Assembly: GCA_039889245.1 (NCBI GenBank)
Contig: JAZGVH010000002.1
Location: 3,410,001-3,474,000, forward strand
Length of the DNA: 64,000 nt
Direction of reading: 5' to 3'
Origin: Dermatophilaceae bacterium Soc4.6
Lineage (GTDB): Bacteria; Actinomycetota; Actinomycetes; Actinomycetales; Dermatophilaceae
In this document: positions 51,367 through 61,205 of the stretch, in pieces
Position numbering within the stretch: position 1 is the first letter of the stretch
Layout: the number at the start of each line of letters is the position of its first letter
The notes under the pieces: model-generated
What the model was told of the DNA's origin: nothing
Databases searched by the model: none
Seen by the model: the letters and a program-made list of their open reading frames with translations, nothing else
Program-made: the position numbers and the translations under genes

Positions 51367-52632
51367 GTGAGCACCGCCACGACCCCCAACTCGCCTCCGG
51401 TCAGCACAGCGGCATCCGGGGTCTCCGACCGCGGGGCGCGACCACCCCTGGTGACCGCTCCCCGGCCGCTGGCCCGCGAGGAGGTGGAGCGCTACGCCCG
51501 CCACGTGCTGCTGCCCCAGATCGGTCTCACCGGTCAGGAGCGGCTGGCTGCGGCCAGGGTGCTCGTCGTCGGTGCGGGCGGGCTCGGGTCTCCGGCGCTG
51601 CTCTACCTCGCGGCCGCCGGGGTGGGCACGATCGGCATCGTGGATGCCGACGTCGTCGAGCTGAGCAACCTCCAGCGCCAGGTCGTGCACCGCGACGCCG
51701 ACGTGGGGCGGGCCAAGACCGCGTCGGCGGCCGACGCCGTCGCACGGGCCAACCCGCACGTCCGGGTCGTGCGGCACGACGTACGCCTCGACTCCTCCAA
51801 CGCGCTCGAGGTGCTCGCCGGCTACGACGTGGTGCTCGACGGCACGGACAACTTCCCGACCCGATACCTGGTCAACGATGCGTGCGCGCTGCTCGGCCTC
51901 CCGCACGTGTGGGGCTCGATCTACCGCTTCGACGGGCAGGTCAGCGTGTGGTGGGCAGGCCACGGGCCCTGCTATCGCTGCGTCTTCCCCGAGCCCCCGC
52001 CGCCCGGAGCGGTGCCCTCGTGCGCGGAGGGGGGCGTGCTCGGGGTGCTCTGCGCGGCCATCGGTTCGGCGCAGGTCACCGAGGTGGTCAAGCTGCTGCT
52101 CGGCATCGGGGAGCCGCTGCTGGGGCGGCTGCTCGTGCACGACGCGCTGCGGATGACGTGGGACGAGATCGCGGTGCGGGCCGACCCGGGGTGCCCGCTG
52201 TGCGGTGATGCGCCGACGATCACGCGGGAGACCGGGCTGGTCGACTACGACGCGTTCTGCGGGCTGCCGTCGGCCGGGGCGGTGTCGGCCCTCCCACCGG
52301 TGCCGCTCGTGTCGGCTGCCGAGCTCGCGGCGGCTCTGGCCTCGGACGACCCGCCCGTGCTCATCGACGTGCGCGGCGACGACGAGCGCTCGATCGTGTC
52401 GATCCCGGGAGCGGTCGCGATCCACCTCGACGCCTTCCGTGACGGCAGCGCCTTCCGCACGCCGAGCCTCGGCATCCTCGACCTGCCGGTGGTCGTGCAC
52501 TGCAAGGTCGGCGGGCGATCGGCCGAGGCGGTGCGACTGCTGCTGGAGAAGGGCTACGACGACGTGCGCAGCCTCGACGGCGGCGTGCTGGCGTGGGTGC
52601 GGGACGTGGACCCGGGCCTGCCGACCTACTGA
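51367..52632 (+). CDS. moeZ: Adenylyltransferase/sulfurtransferase MoeZ
   Basis: A 421-residue two-domain protein. The E1-like adenylation domain has GAGGLGSP (69-76), the DxDxVExSNLQRQ element and the zinc cysteines C202/C205 and C276/C279. The rhodanese domain (about 312-421) carries the active cysteine C379 in VHCKVGGRS. In actinobacteria it activates the C-terminus of sulfur-carrier proteins such as MoaD and CysO, feeding molybdopterin, cysteine and thiamine pathways. The conserved gene order around it is kept. Confidence 0.93.
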   Translation: MSTATTPNSPPVSTAASGVSDRGARPPLVTAPRPLAREEVERYARHVLLPQIGLTGQERLAAARVLVVGAGGLGSPALLYLAAAGVGTIGIVDADVVELSNLQRQVVHRDADVGRAKTASAADAVARANPHVRVVRHDVRLDSSNALEVLAGYDVVLDGTDNFPTRYLVNDACALLGLPHVWGSIYRFDGQVSVWWAGHGPCYRCVFPEPPPPGAVPSCAEGGVLGVLCAAIGSAQVTEVVKLLLGIGEPLLGRLLVHDALRMTWDEIAVRADPGCPLCGDAPTITRETGLVDYDAFCGLPSAGAVSALPPVPLVSAAELAAALASDDPPVLIDVRGDDERSIVSIPGAVAIHLDAFRDGSAFRTPSLGILDLPVVVHCKVGGRSAEAVRLLLEKGYDDVRSLDGGVLAWVRDVDPGLPTY

Positions 52633-52678
52633 GCGGGCCGGGGGGGGCGTTTTACCCCGCTACGTGAACGGGGTGACA

Positions 52679-52771
52679 GGTCGCGCCAGACAGCGACGGA
52701 TCACCCCGGTGTCTGCGTCCACAGCATCGACGGGTGCGCAGAGGGGTGATGGCTCGCTATCTGGCGCGACC
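52679..52771. repeat. Imperfect 29-bp inverted repeat between moeZ and the ATL gene
   Basis: Arms 52679-52707 and 52743-52771 match at 25 of 29 positions (outer ends GGTCGCGCCAGA / TCTGGCGCGACC are exact bar the inner edge), loop 35 nt. The motif GATCACCCC recurs just outside (52772-52780), and ACCCCG...CGGGGT stands before it (52654-52674). It is larger than an ordinary terminator. Confidence 0.7.
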
Positions 52772-52831
52772 GATCACCCCGCTGCTGATTCGTGGCCACG
52801 TCTGACGGGGCGAGTGTGCTGGAATGGCGCT

Positions 52832-53188
52832 GTGAGCGCTCCATACGGGCTGGTGCCGGACAAGGCGCAAGAGGTGCTCGAGGTGGTCGCCCGGGTGCCC
52901 TCGGGCATGGTCGTCACCTATGGCGACGTCGCCGAGATGGTCGGCGGGCGCGGCCCGCGCTTCGTCGGCAACGTCATGAGCCGGTATGCCGCGGGACTGC
53001 CCTGGTGGCGTGTGCTGCGGGCCGGTGGGTGGCCGCCGAAGGGGCTCGAGGCGGAAGCGCTGGATCACTATCGCGCTGAGGGGACGCCGATGGTCGGTGG
53101 CACGCTCGAGGGGCTGCGGGTCGATCTGGGGCGCGCCCGGTGGGAGCCGGACCTCAGCAACGGGTGGCCGGAGAGCGGTACGGGGTGA
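52832..53188 (+). CDS. Alkyltransferase-like (ATL/MGMT-family) protein
   Basis: A 118-residue protein containing only the DNA-binding domain of O6-methylguanine methyltransferase: VPSGMVVTYGDVAEMVGG, the arginine finger and helix NVMSRYAAGLPWWRVLRAGG. The active-site cysteine of MGMT (PCHRV) is replaced by tryptophan (PWWRV), so it cannot accept an alkyl group; ATL proteins instead flag alkylguanine for nucleotide excision repair. Corresponds in position to Rv3204. GTG start. Confidence 0.87.
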   Translation: MSAPYGLVPDKAQEVLEVVARVPSGMVVTYGDVAEMVGGRGPRFVGNVMSRYAAGLPWWRVLRAGGWPPKGLEAEALDHYRAEGTPMVGGTLEGLRVDLGRARWEPDLSNGWPESGTG

Positions 53189-53249
53189 TCGGTCGCTCCT
53201 GATCGTGACCCCCGGCCCCTCCCCGCCCCTGTCACCCCCGCGTGGTGGG

Positions 53250-56200
53250 ATGGCCGCCATGGTCGACCTGCGCCGCGCCCCCGCACTCGTCGTCGAGGTG
53301 CCCGACCTCGACGGCGACCAGCAGCGTGCCGTCGACCACCGCGGCCGGCTGCTGCGGGTGCTCGGCGCCCCTGGCACCGGCAAGACGACCACGGCCGTCG
53401 AGGTCGTCGTCCACCGCGTGGCCCACGACGGGCTGACCCCCGACTCCTGCCTCCTGCTCACCTCGAGCCGCACCGCCGCTGCCCGCCTGCGCGACCGCGT
53501 GACGGCCCGGGTCGGCGGCACGACCACCGAGTCCCTGGCCCGCACCCATCAGGCGTTCGGCTTCGGCATCCTGCGCCGCGAGGCCGCTCTGCGCGGAGAG
53601 CCCGCCCCACGCCTGCTCAGCGGCCCGGAGCAGGACGTCGTGCTGCGTGACCTGCTCGCGGGCCACGTCAGTGGGGTCCCCGGTCCGGCCTGGCCCGCCC
53701 ACCTCGGGCCGGCGCTCGAGCGCCGGGGCTTCCGCGCCGAGCTGCGCGACCTGCTGATGCGGGCCGTCGAGCACGGCCTCGAGCCTGTGCACCTCGCCGC
53801 CCTCGGTGCGGAGCAGCACCGCCCCGAGTGGGTCGCGGCCGCCCAGGTGCTGCGGGAGTACGACGAGGTCACCGCCCTCTCCCGCCCGGGCGGCTATGAC
53901 CCGGCCTGGATCCTCACCGCCGCCGCCGACCGTCTCGAGGACGACCCCGAGGCCCTGGCCCGCCTCACCGAGCAGGTGCGGGTCGTCGTCGTCGACGACG
54001 CGCAGGAGCTGACGTCAGCCGGTGCCCGCCTGCTGGGCGTGCTCGGCCGCGCCGGCGTCGACGTCGTCCTGATCGGCGACCCCGACAGTGCCGTGCAGAC
54101 CTTCCGCGGCGCCGACCCGCGCATCCTCGCCTCGGGCTGGGCCGACCTCGCGCCCCGCCCGGGGGAGTGGCCCACGGTGGTGCTCGGCACGGCGTACCGG
54201 CAGGGCCCGCGGCTGCGGGAGGCCTCCGCGGCGGTGGCCCGTCGTATCGGCGCCCTCGGCGGCGCCGCCCAGCGCGTGGCCCGACCTGCCCCTGAGCGTA
54301 TGGAGCGCCTCGACGTCGCCCTCCTGCGCGCGGTGCCGCAGGAGGCTGCGCACGTCGCTGCTGAGCTGCGGCGGGCCCACCTGCTCGACGGGATGCCGTG
54401 GGGCGACATGGCCGTCATCGTGCGCGGCCGCAGCCGTGACGCCGCGTTGCGCCGCGCGCTCGCCGCCCAGGGGGTGCCCGTCGCCGCGGGGGCGTCGGAG
54501 ATCCCGGTGCGCGACGAGGTGGCCGTCCGCCCGCTGCTCACCCTGCTCGACCTCGTGCTGCGCGTCGCCCGCGACCCTGAGGCGACCCCGTCACCCGACG
54601 AGGCGGTCGACCTGCTGCTCTCGCCGCTCGGAGAGTGCGACGCCGTGCGCCTGCGGCGGCTGCGGCGGCTGCTGCGCCGCGACGAGCTCGACGCCGGAGG
54701 GCAGCGACCGAGCGACGAGCTCCTCGCCGTGGCCCTGCTCGACCTCGGGGCCGCGGTCGACCTCGGCCTCGACGGTGCCCCGCTGCGGCGCATCGCGACG
54801 GCCGTGTCGCACGGGCTCGCGGCGGCGCGCGTGGTCGACGGCGACGACGGGGCGCCCGTCTGGGCGCCGGGCGTCACGGCGGAGGACGTGCTGTGGGAGA
54901 TCTGGCGCGGTCTCGACGTCGCGTCCGTGTGGCGCAACCGGGCCCTGCGCGGCGGCTCGCGAGGGGAGCGGGCCGACCGTGACCTCGACGCCGTCGTCGC
55001 CCTCTTCGGGGCGGTCGCCGCCTTCGTCGACCGGCTCCCCGGCTCCGGGCCCGACGCCTTCCTCGAGCACGTGCGCGGGCAGGACGTGCCGGGCGACACG
55101 CTCGTGCCCCGCGCGCCGCAGGAGCAGGCCGTCTCGGTGCTGACGCCGGCGCTCGCCGCGGGCCTGGAGTGGCGCTTCGTGGTCGTCGCCGGCGTGCAGG
55201 AGGGCGTGTGGCCAGACCTGCGGCTGCGCGGCTCGCTCCTCGGGTCGGAGGACCTCGTAGCCGTCGTCACGGGCCGCGGCACGACGACCCGCGCGGCGCA
55301 GGCGGCCGTGCGCTACGACGAGACGCGGCTCTTCCATGTCGCCATCTCGCGCGCCCGCGAGCGACTGCTCGTCACCGCAGTGCGCAGCGAGGACGAGCAG
55401 CCCTCGGTCTATCTCGACCTTGTCGACCCGCCGGGCCAGTGGCCCGACGAGCCGCTCGACCCCCGCGACGACCCCGGAGCTCGCATGGAGCGCGTCCGGC
55501 AGCCCGTCGACGTCGTCCCACCGCTCACCCTCCCGGCGCTCGTGGCCCGTCTGCGTCGCGACCTCGTGATCGGGTCCGTGGCCCAGGCCCGTTCTGCCGC
55601 AACGGCGTTGCGCCGGCTGGCCGTCGAGGGCGTGCCCGGCGCCGACCCCGGCCGCTGGTGGGCCCTGCGCCCCGTGAGCGACGACCGCCCGCTGCGTGAG
55701 GTCGACCAGCAGGTGCGGGTCTCCCCGTCGAAGGTCGAGACCTTCGCCACCTGCGGTCTGCGGTGGCTGCTCACGACCGCCGGTGGGGACAGCCCCAGCG
55801 TGGGCCGGGCCAACCTCGGCACGCTGGTCCACGACATCGCCCACGAGCTCGGCGACGACGTCGACGTGCCCACCCTCGTCGCCGAGGTCGACCGGCGCTG
55901 GGGTCGGCTGGGGCTGCCACCGGGGTGGTCGACCGACCGGCTGCGCCAGGAGGCGCACGGCATGGTCACCCGACTGGTCGACTACTACGAGCGGGCGCCC
56001 CGAGAGGGCTGGGAGCTCGTCGGCTCCGAGGTCACGATGGAGGCCGAGATCGGCCGGGCCGTGGTCACCGGCCGCGTCGACCGGCTCGAGCGCGACGCCC
56101 AGGGGGGGCTGCGGGTGCTCGACTACAAGACCGGGTCGAGCGTGCCGACCAAGGCGGCGATGGACCAGCACCTGCAGCTCGCGGTCTACCAGGTGGCGGT

Positions 56201-56465
56201 CGAGCACGGTGCCTTCGAGGCCGGCACCGACTCCGCGGGAGCGGCCATCCTGAGGCTCAGCAAGAAGGCGCCCCGCGACAACGTGCCCCTGACCCAGCGA
56301 CCGCTCGCCGAGCAGGACGACCCCGGCTGGGCGCAGGACGTCGTCGCGCAGGTCGCCGACGGCATGGCCGGCGCCAGCGTGCAGGCCGTCGCCGGTGAGC
56401 ACTGCAAGTTCTGCCCCGTGCGCAGCTCGTGCCCGGTCCAGCCGGAGGGGGACGTCGTCTCATGA
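53250..56465 (+). CDS. adnA: AdnA subunit of the AdnAB helicase-nuclease
   Basis: A 1071-residue UvrD-like helicase with a RecB-type nuclease. Walker A is GAPGTGKT (39-46); the Walker B/motif II reads DDAQE (249-253) where canonical proteins have DExQ. The nuclease active site is GRVDRLERD and VLDYKTGSS near residue 955, and an iron-sulfur cluster is predicted from Cys in TFATCGLR (about 838) with C1052, C1055 and C1061 at the end. With AdnB it resects double-strand breaks for recombination. In mycobacteria the AdnB motor dominates, consistent with the altered motif here. The ATG at 53250 is tentative. Confidence 0.9.
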   Translation: MAAMVDLRRAPALVVEVPDLDGDQQRAVDHRGRLLRVLGAPGTGKTTTAVEVVVHRVAHDGLTPDSCLLLTSSRTAAARLRDRVTARVGGTTTESLARTHQAFGFGILRREAALRGEPAPRLLSGPEQDVVLRDLLAGHVSGVPGPAWPAHLGPALERRGFRAELRDLLMRAVEHGLEPVHLAALGAEQHRPEWVAAAQVLREYDEVTALSRPGGYDPAWILTAAADRLEDDPEALARLTEQVRVVVVDDAQELTSAGARLLGVLGRAGVDVVLIGDPDSAVQTFRGADPRILASGWADLAPRPGEWPTVVLGTAYRQGPRLREASAAVARRIGALGGAAQRVARPAPERMERLDVALLRAVPQEAAHVAAELRRAHLLDGMPWGDMAVIVRGRSRDAALRRALAAQGVPVAAGASEIPVRDEVAVRPLLTLLDLVLRVARDPEATPSPDEAVDLLLSPLGECDAVRLRRLRRLLRRDELDAGGQRPSDELLAVALLDLGAAVDLGLDGAPLRRIATAVSHGLAAARVVDGDDGAPVWAPGVTAEDVLWEIWRGLDVASVWRNRALRGGSRGERADRDLDAVVALFGAVAAFVDRLPGSGPDAFLEHVRGQDVPGDTLVPRAPQEQAVSVLTPALAAGLEWRFVVVAGVQEGVWPDLRLRGSLLGSEDLVAVVTGRGTTTRAAQAAVRYDETRLFHVAISRARERLLVTAVRSEDEQPSVYLDLVDPPGQWPDEPLDPRDDPGARMERVRQPVDVVPPLTLPALVARLRRDLVIGSVAQARSAATALRRLAVEGVPGADPGRWWALRPVSDDRPLREVDQQVRVSPSKVETFATCGLRWLLTTAGGDSPSVGRANLGTLVHDIAHELGDDVDVPTLVAEVDRRWGRLGLPPGWSTDRLRQEAHGMVTRLVDYYERAPREGWELVGSEVTMEAEIGRAVVTGRVDRLERDAQGGLRVLDYKTGSSVPTKAAMDQHLQLAVYQVAVEHGAFEAGTDSAGAAILRLSKKAPRDNVPLTQRPLAEQDDPGWAQDVVAQVADGMAGASVQAVAGEHCKFCPVRSSCPVQPEGDVVS

Positions 56466-59400
56466 GCGTCGTGCACGAGGACAGGCAGGCCACACCCCTC
56501 AGGGTGCTCAGTGCCCACGAGATCTCGGCGGCCGTCGACAACCCCCCGCCCACCGACGAGCAGCGGGCGGTCATCGAGGCCCCGGCCGACCGACCCCTGC
56601 TCGTCGTCGCCGGGGCCGGCTCGGGCAAGACCGAGACCATGGCGTCGCGGGTCGTCTGGCTCGTCGCCAACGGCCACGTCGAGCCCGACCAGGTGCTCGG
56701 CCTCACCTTCACCCGCAAGGCTGCCTCCGAGCTGGCCGAGCGCATCGGCCGCCGGCTCGCCCGGCTGGAGTCGAGCGGGTTGTGGACGCCCCGGGCCCTT
56801 GACGACGACGGCGCCGAGGCGCTCGGCGGCATACCGGTCGTCTCCACCTACCACTCGTACGCCGGTCGGCTGGTGCGCGAGCACGCGTTGCGACTGGGCT
56901 ACGAGCCGGAGTCCCGCCTGCTGTCCGAGGCGGCGGCCTGGCAGTATGCCGCCGAGGCTGTCGCGCGGTATGACGGTCCGGTCGACGAGGTGACGTCCGC
57001 GGAGTCGACGATCATCTCCAGCGTCACCTCGCTCGCGGGCGAGATGGCCGAGCACCTGCTCGAGCCGGAGGACGTCATCGCCCTGATCGACGAGGTCGAG
57101 GACCGCTGGCTGGCGGTGCCCAAGGGCAAGAACCAGCTGCGAATCCATCCCCTGCGCGTTCCCCTCGACGCGTTGGTCAACCGGCGGGCGATCCTGCCGA
57201 TGGTCCGCGCCTACCTCGACCTCAAGCGCTCGCGCGACGCCCTCGACTTCTCCGACCAGATGGCCCTGGCGGCGCGGCTCGCGCGCGACGTGCCATCGGT
57301 GGGCGCCCTCGAGCGGCAACGGTTTCGGGCGGTGCTGCTCGACGAGTTCCAGGACACCTCGCGCGCCCAGATGGTGCTCCTCAGCCACCTGTACGCCGCT
57401 GCCGGCTCCGGCATCGGCGTCACCGCCGTGGGCGACCCCAACCAGTCGATCTACGGCTGGCGCGGTGCGAGCGCCACGACGCTGGCCGACTTCCGGCAGC
57501 AGTTCCCCGACCCCGAGGCGCCGGACGGGCTGGCCCGCGAGGCGCAGCTGTCGACCAGCTGGCGCAACGACCGGGCAGTGCTCGACGCCGCCAACGTCGT
57601 CTCCGCGCCGCTGCGCGACGAGTCGCGGGTGCGGGTCGCCGCGCTCCGGCCCCGCCCGGGCGCCGGACCCGGCGACATCGAGGTGGGCCGCTTCGACCGG
57701 GTCGACGACGAGGCCGAGCACCTGGCCGCGTGGATCGCCGCGAAGTGGCGACGCCCCAGCGGCACCCGCACCCGTGAGACAGCAGCAGTGCTGTGCCGCA
57801 AGCGATCCCAGTTCCCGCTCGTCGTCGAAGCCCTCCGTCGTCACGACCTGCCGGTCGAGGTCGTGGGGCTCGGCGGGCTGCTGCTCACCCCGGAGGTGAG
57901 TGACCTGGTGAGCCTGCTCTGGGTGGTGCAGGATCCGTCCCGTGGAGACCGGTTGATGCGTCTGCTCACCGGGCCGCTGTGCCGTCTGGGCGCGGCCGAC
58001 CTCGACGGGCTCGCCACCTGGGCGCGGGCCCAGCAGCGCGAGCCGCGTGGGCTGTACGTCGTCCCGCTGCCCGGTCTGGAGCCGGTGGAGCCGGTCGTGC
58101 AGTTCGACGACCCGCGCGAGGAGGCGTCAGACAGCCGCGACGCCGACGAGTCGGGCATGGCGGTGCTGCCGCCGGACGACGTGGTGCGTGACCAGGCGCC
58201 CGAGAGCTCGGAGCGGGCGAGCATCGTCGAGGCGCTCGACGACCTGCCGGGACAGGAGTGGCGCGGGCCCGACGGGCAGCAGATCTCCCCCTCGGGGCTG
58301 GGTCGGCTGCGCGAGCTGGGGCTGGTGCTGCGGGGGCTGCGGGCGCTGACCGCGTTGCCTCTGGCCGACCTCGTGGGGGAGGCCGAGCGCTCGATCGGTC
58401 TCGACATCGAGGTGCTCGCGCGGCCCGAGCACACGCCGACGACGGCGCGGGCCCATCTCGATGCCTTCGCCGACGTGGCAGCGCAGTTCAGCATGCAGGC
58501 CGACCGACCGACGCTGCTGGGCTTCCTGGCGTGGATCGATGCCGCGGTCGATCAGGAGCGCGGGCTGGACACGCCGACCTCCGAGTCCAACGTCGACGCC
58601 GTGCAGGTGCTGACGGTGCACGCGGCCAAGGGGCTGGAGTGGGACCACGTGGCCGTGCCGGGCCTGGTCGAGGGGTCGTTCCCCGCGCGCGAGCACGGCG
58701 CGACGAGCAAGGTCGTCGACGGCGAGTGGGTGGTGGGGGAGCACCACGACAAGGGCTGGCTGGTGGGGGCCGACGGCGTGCCGTACCCCTTGCGCGGTGA
58801 CCGCGATGGCCTGCCGCACCTCAGCTGGGCGGCTGACGCCGACTGGAAGGACCTGCAGGAGGCCTTCGCGCAGTTCCAGGTCGAGGGTGGCCGGCACGCG
58901 CTGGCCGAGGAGCGCCGGCTGGCCTACGTCGCCTTCACCCGGGCCCGCGCGTCGATGCTGCTCACGGCGCCGGTGTGGTCGGACGGGCAGAGCCCGCGGG
59001 TGACCTCGACCTTCCTGCTCGAGCTGCTCGACCCGGAGTCGGGGCTGCCGGTGCGACGGGTGGCGTGGGCCGACATGCCTCCCGTGGAGGGCGACAAGCC
59101 GGTGAACCCGCGGACGGCCGAGCCGGTGCAGCACGAGTGGCCGCACGACCCGTTGGCGGCCCGGCGGGCCGAGCTGGCCGATGCCGTGGCGAGGGTGGGG
59201 CTGACGTTGCAGGCCCTGGAAACCGTCGTGTCGGGTGAGGCCACGGAGGCTGGCGACGCTGGCGGGGCCACGGGTATCGTCGACGCCGAGACCGAGCGCG
59301 AGCTGACGCTGCTGCTGCGCGAGCGGGACGGGCGGCGACGCCCGGGCGAGCCGGTCGTCGACCTGCCGAGGCACCTGTCGGCGTCGGCGGTCGTGCAGCT

Positions 59401-59959
59401 CGCGACCGACAGCGCCCGGTATGCCTCGCAGCTGCGTCGCCCGATGCCGTCGGAGCCGGCGCACGCGGCCCGCCGCGGCACGGCCTTCCACGCCTGGGTC
59501 GAGGAGCACTACGCGTCGGCGGCGATGGTCGACGTGTTCGACCTGCCCGGCAGCGCCGACGATGACGCGGGCGACGACGCCGAGCTGCCCGCGATGAAGG
59601 CGCAGTTCCTGGCCAGCGAGTGGGCCGACCGGGTGCCCGAGGCGATCGAGACCTCGGTCGAGACGGTCGTCGACGGCATCGCGATCCGCGGCCGCCTCGA
59701 CGCGGTCTTCCCCCGCGACGACGGCGGCTACACCGTCGTCGACTGGAAGACCGGCGCCAAGCCCTCGACGGGCGAGGCGAAGCACCGGGCTCTCCAGCTC
59801 GGGGCGTACGCCCTCGCCTACGCACGGTTGCGCGGGCTGCCCGCAGCCAAGGTCGACGCGGCGTTCTACTACGCGGGCACCGGGGAGACCGTGCGGCCGA
59901 GGCTGCCGCGGGAGAGGGACCTCGTGACCCTGCTGCAGCGCGTGCAGGGGACGACGTGA
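56462..59959 (+). CDS. adnB: AdnB subunit of the AdnAB helicase-nuclease
   Basis: A 1165-residue partner of AdnA. The helicase motifs are canonical: AGAGSGKT (50-57), DEFQDTS (294-300), GDPNQSIYGWRGA and VHAAKGLEW. The C-terminal RecB-like nuclease shows GTAFHAWVE, GRLDAVF and VVDWKTGAK (about 1095-1103). No terminal Cys cluster is seen, unlike AdnA. The start overlaps the adnA stop as ATGA, giving coupled, equal synthesis. The complex loads at DNA ends and works with RecA. Confidence 0.93.
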   Translation: MSVVHEDRQATPLRVLSAHEISAAVDNPPPTDEQRAVIEAPADRPLLVVAGAGSGKTETMASRVVWLVANGHVEPDQVLGLTFTRKAASELAERIGRRLARLESSGLWTPRALDDDGAEALGGIPVVSTYHSYAGRLVREHALRLGYEPESRLLSEAAAWQYAAEAVARYDGPVDEVTSAESTIISSVTSLAGEMAEHLLEPEDVIALIDEVEDRWLAVPKGKNQLRIHPLRVPLDALVNRRAILPMVRAYLDLKRSRDALDFSDQMALAARLARDVPSVGALERQRFRAVLLDEFQDTSRAQMVLLSHLYAAAGSGIGVTAVGDPNQSIYGWRGASATTLADFRQQFPDPEAPDGLAREAQLSTSWRNDRAVLDAANVVSAPLRDESRVRVAALRPRPGAGPGDIEVGRFDRVDDEAEHLAAWIAAKWRRPSGTRTRETAAVLCRKRSQFPLVVEALRRHDLPVEVVGLGGLLLTPEVSDLVSLLWVVQDPSRGDRLMRLLTGPLCRLGAADLDGLATWARAQQREPRGLYVVPLPGLEPVEPVVQFDDPREEASDSRDADESGMAVLPPDDVVRDQAPESSERASIVEALDDLPGQEWRGPDGQQISPSGLGRLRELGLVLRGLRALTALPLADLVGEAERSIGLDIEVLARPEHTPTTARAHLDAFADVAAQFSMQADRPTLLGFLAWIDAAVDQERGLDTPTSESNVDAVQVLTVHAAKGLEWDHVAVPGLVEGSFPAREHGATSKVVDGEWVVGEHHDKGWLVGADGVPYPLRGDRDGLPHLSWAADADWKDLQEAFAQFQVEGGRHALAEERRLAYVAFTRARASMLLTAPVWSDGQSPRVTSTFLLELLDPESGLPVRRVAWADMPPVEGDKPVNPRTAEPVQHEWPHDPLAARRAELADAVARVGLTLQALETVVSGEATEAGDAGGATGIVDAETERELTLLLRERDGRRRPGEPVVDLPRHLSASAVVQLATDSARYASQLRRPMPSEPAHAARRGTAFHAWVEEHYASAAMVDVFDLPGSADDDAGDDAELPAMKAQFLASEWADRVPEAIETSVETVVDGIAIRGRLDAVFPRDDGGYTVVDWKTGAKPSTGEAKHRALQLGAYALAYARLRGLPAAKVDAAFYYAGTGETVRPRLPRERDLVTLLQRVQGTT

Positions 59960-59989
59960 GCGCCTGTCTTCTGCCCGTCCGCGAGCACG

Positions 59990-60234
59990 GGGGCCAGCGA
60001 GGGGACGCTGCCTCGAGGTGGGGGAGCGGACGCAGCGTGAAGACGAGGATGCCCAGGTAGGAGTTCATCCATGCCTGCTTGTGGGGGTACCGCGATGCGG
60101 CATCCTCGGACAGCCGTGGCTCGAGCGTCGTCTCGATCCACAGTCCGGCGGCGCTGAAGGTGTTCAGCAGGTCGGCCATCGTGTAGGTGTTCTTGGTCAG
60201 GGCGATGTCCTGACTCCACCTGCTGGCCGCCATG
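59990..60234 (-). pseudogene. SAM methyltransferase C-terminal remnant
   Basis: About 75 residues match the end of a class I methyltransferase: TYTMADLLNTFSAAGLWIE and then RYPHKQAWMNSYLGILVFTLRP. The SAM-binding two-thirds is missing. Upstream sequence belongs to an opposite-strand fragment, and no stop codon closes the frame before adnB. Not expected to be functional. Confidence 0.6.
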
Positions 60235-60652
60235 ACCGGCGGCAGCGATACGGTCCTGCACCGCACCATGATGAGGGCCGAGACCGACGAGAGGCAGAGC
60301 CACGTGGCCCTCAACGAGGTCTACATCGGCCAGCCGACCCACCAGTCTGCGCGCTACCCGCTCGAGGTTGGTGGGCCGGTGGAGCGGCAGTCGTCGTGGG
60401 GCCTGATCGTCGGCACCGGCACCGGTGCCACCGGCTGGTGCCTGTCTCTGCAACGGGTCCAGGCTCCGGATCTGGCGCTGCCGTCTCCGGGGGAGCGGGC
60501 ACTGGCGTGGTTCGTGCGTGAGCCTTGGCCGCCACCGTCGACGGGAGCGAGCCTGCGGTCCGGCACGGTGTCGACGACCCGGTCCGCGTGCGGGTCGAGT
60601 CGGACACGCTCGTGGTCGCGGAGCGAACGCTCTCGACGGTGGTGTGAGTGGT
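60232..60652 (+). pseudogene. NAD kinase-like remnant
   Basis: Begins MTGGSDTVLHRTMM and continues ALNEVYIGQPTHQSARYPL and WGLIVGTGTGATGW, which fit the C-terminal domain of NAD kinase-like proteins (the TGATG loop). After STGASLRS the sense jumps by frameshift at about 60550 to another frame, PVRVRVESDTLVVAERT, and stops. The ATP-binding N-terminal domain is missing. Confidence 0.55.
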
Positions 60653-60769
60653 GCTCGGTCATGCGTCTCGTGGCCGCGTGCACTGACTTCTTCGTGGTCG
60701 CAGGCGGCTACGAGCGTCCGGCGTCGCGAGCGCGGAACTCGTCGTGGCCCGTAGTCTTCATCGCGACCT

Positions 60770-61205
60770 CCTGCTGAGACGCCGAGGGCTCGGCAGATCG
60801 GCTCCCAGCCGTCGCCCGGCTGCCACTCGACGAGCCGGTCGGGAGGGACCTCCGTCCGCACCTCAATGAGCCAGCGGTCGTAGCCGGCCATGACGTCAGC
60901 CGGGTCGTCGGGATCGGTGAAGAGGTCGCGGAAGAGCACCCGGAAGAGCGGCACCAGCGGGTCGTCGTCGCCCGGCGCCACGATCTCGCGAGCGAGGGGA
61001 AGGACGGTCGCGGTCATGCTGCGGTGCCAGATCTCGGCGCTGGCGCGGTGCGACAGCAGCACTGGGGCATCGGGGTAGGCGGCGGCGAGCTGCCGCCAGC
61101 AGGTGGAGGCGGAGCGTCGACCGCAGCGACGTAGGGCGCCAGGAGATGGTCCCAGACCGGTGGGGCGCCCTCGATCGCGCCGGCCCGGACGGGTGCCTGT
61201 GCTCA
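60770..61205 (-). pseudogene. Sulfotransferase-family remnant
   Basis: On the minus strand AIEGAPPVWDHLLAPYVAAVDAP (frame 1) is followed, after a frameshift near 61107, by STCWRQLAAAYPDAPVLLSHR and ends WEPICRALGVS. This is the C-terminal half of a PAPS sulfotransferase-like protein; the N-terminal PAPS loop is absent. A short in-frame start with a perfect AGGAGG site (ATG at about 60774) reads only 17 residues before a stop and may be a second fragment. Confidence 0.6.
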
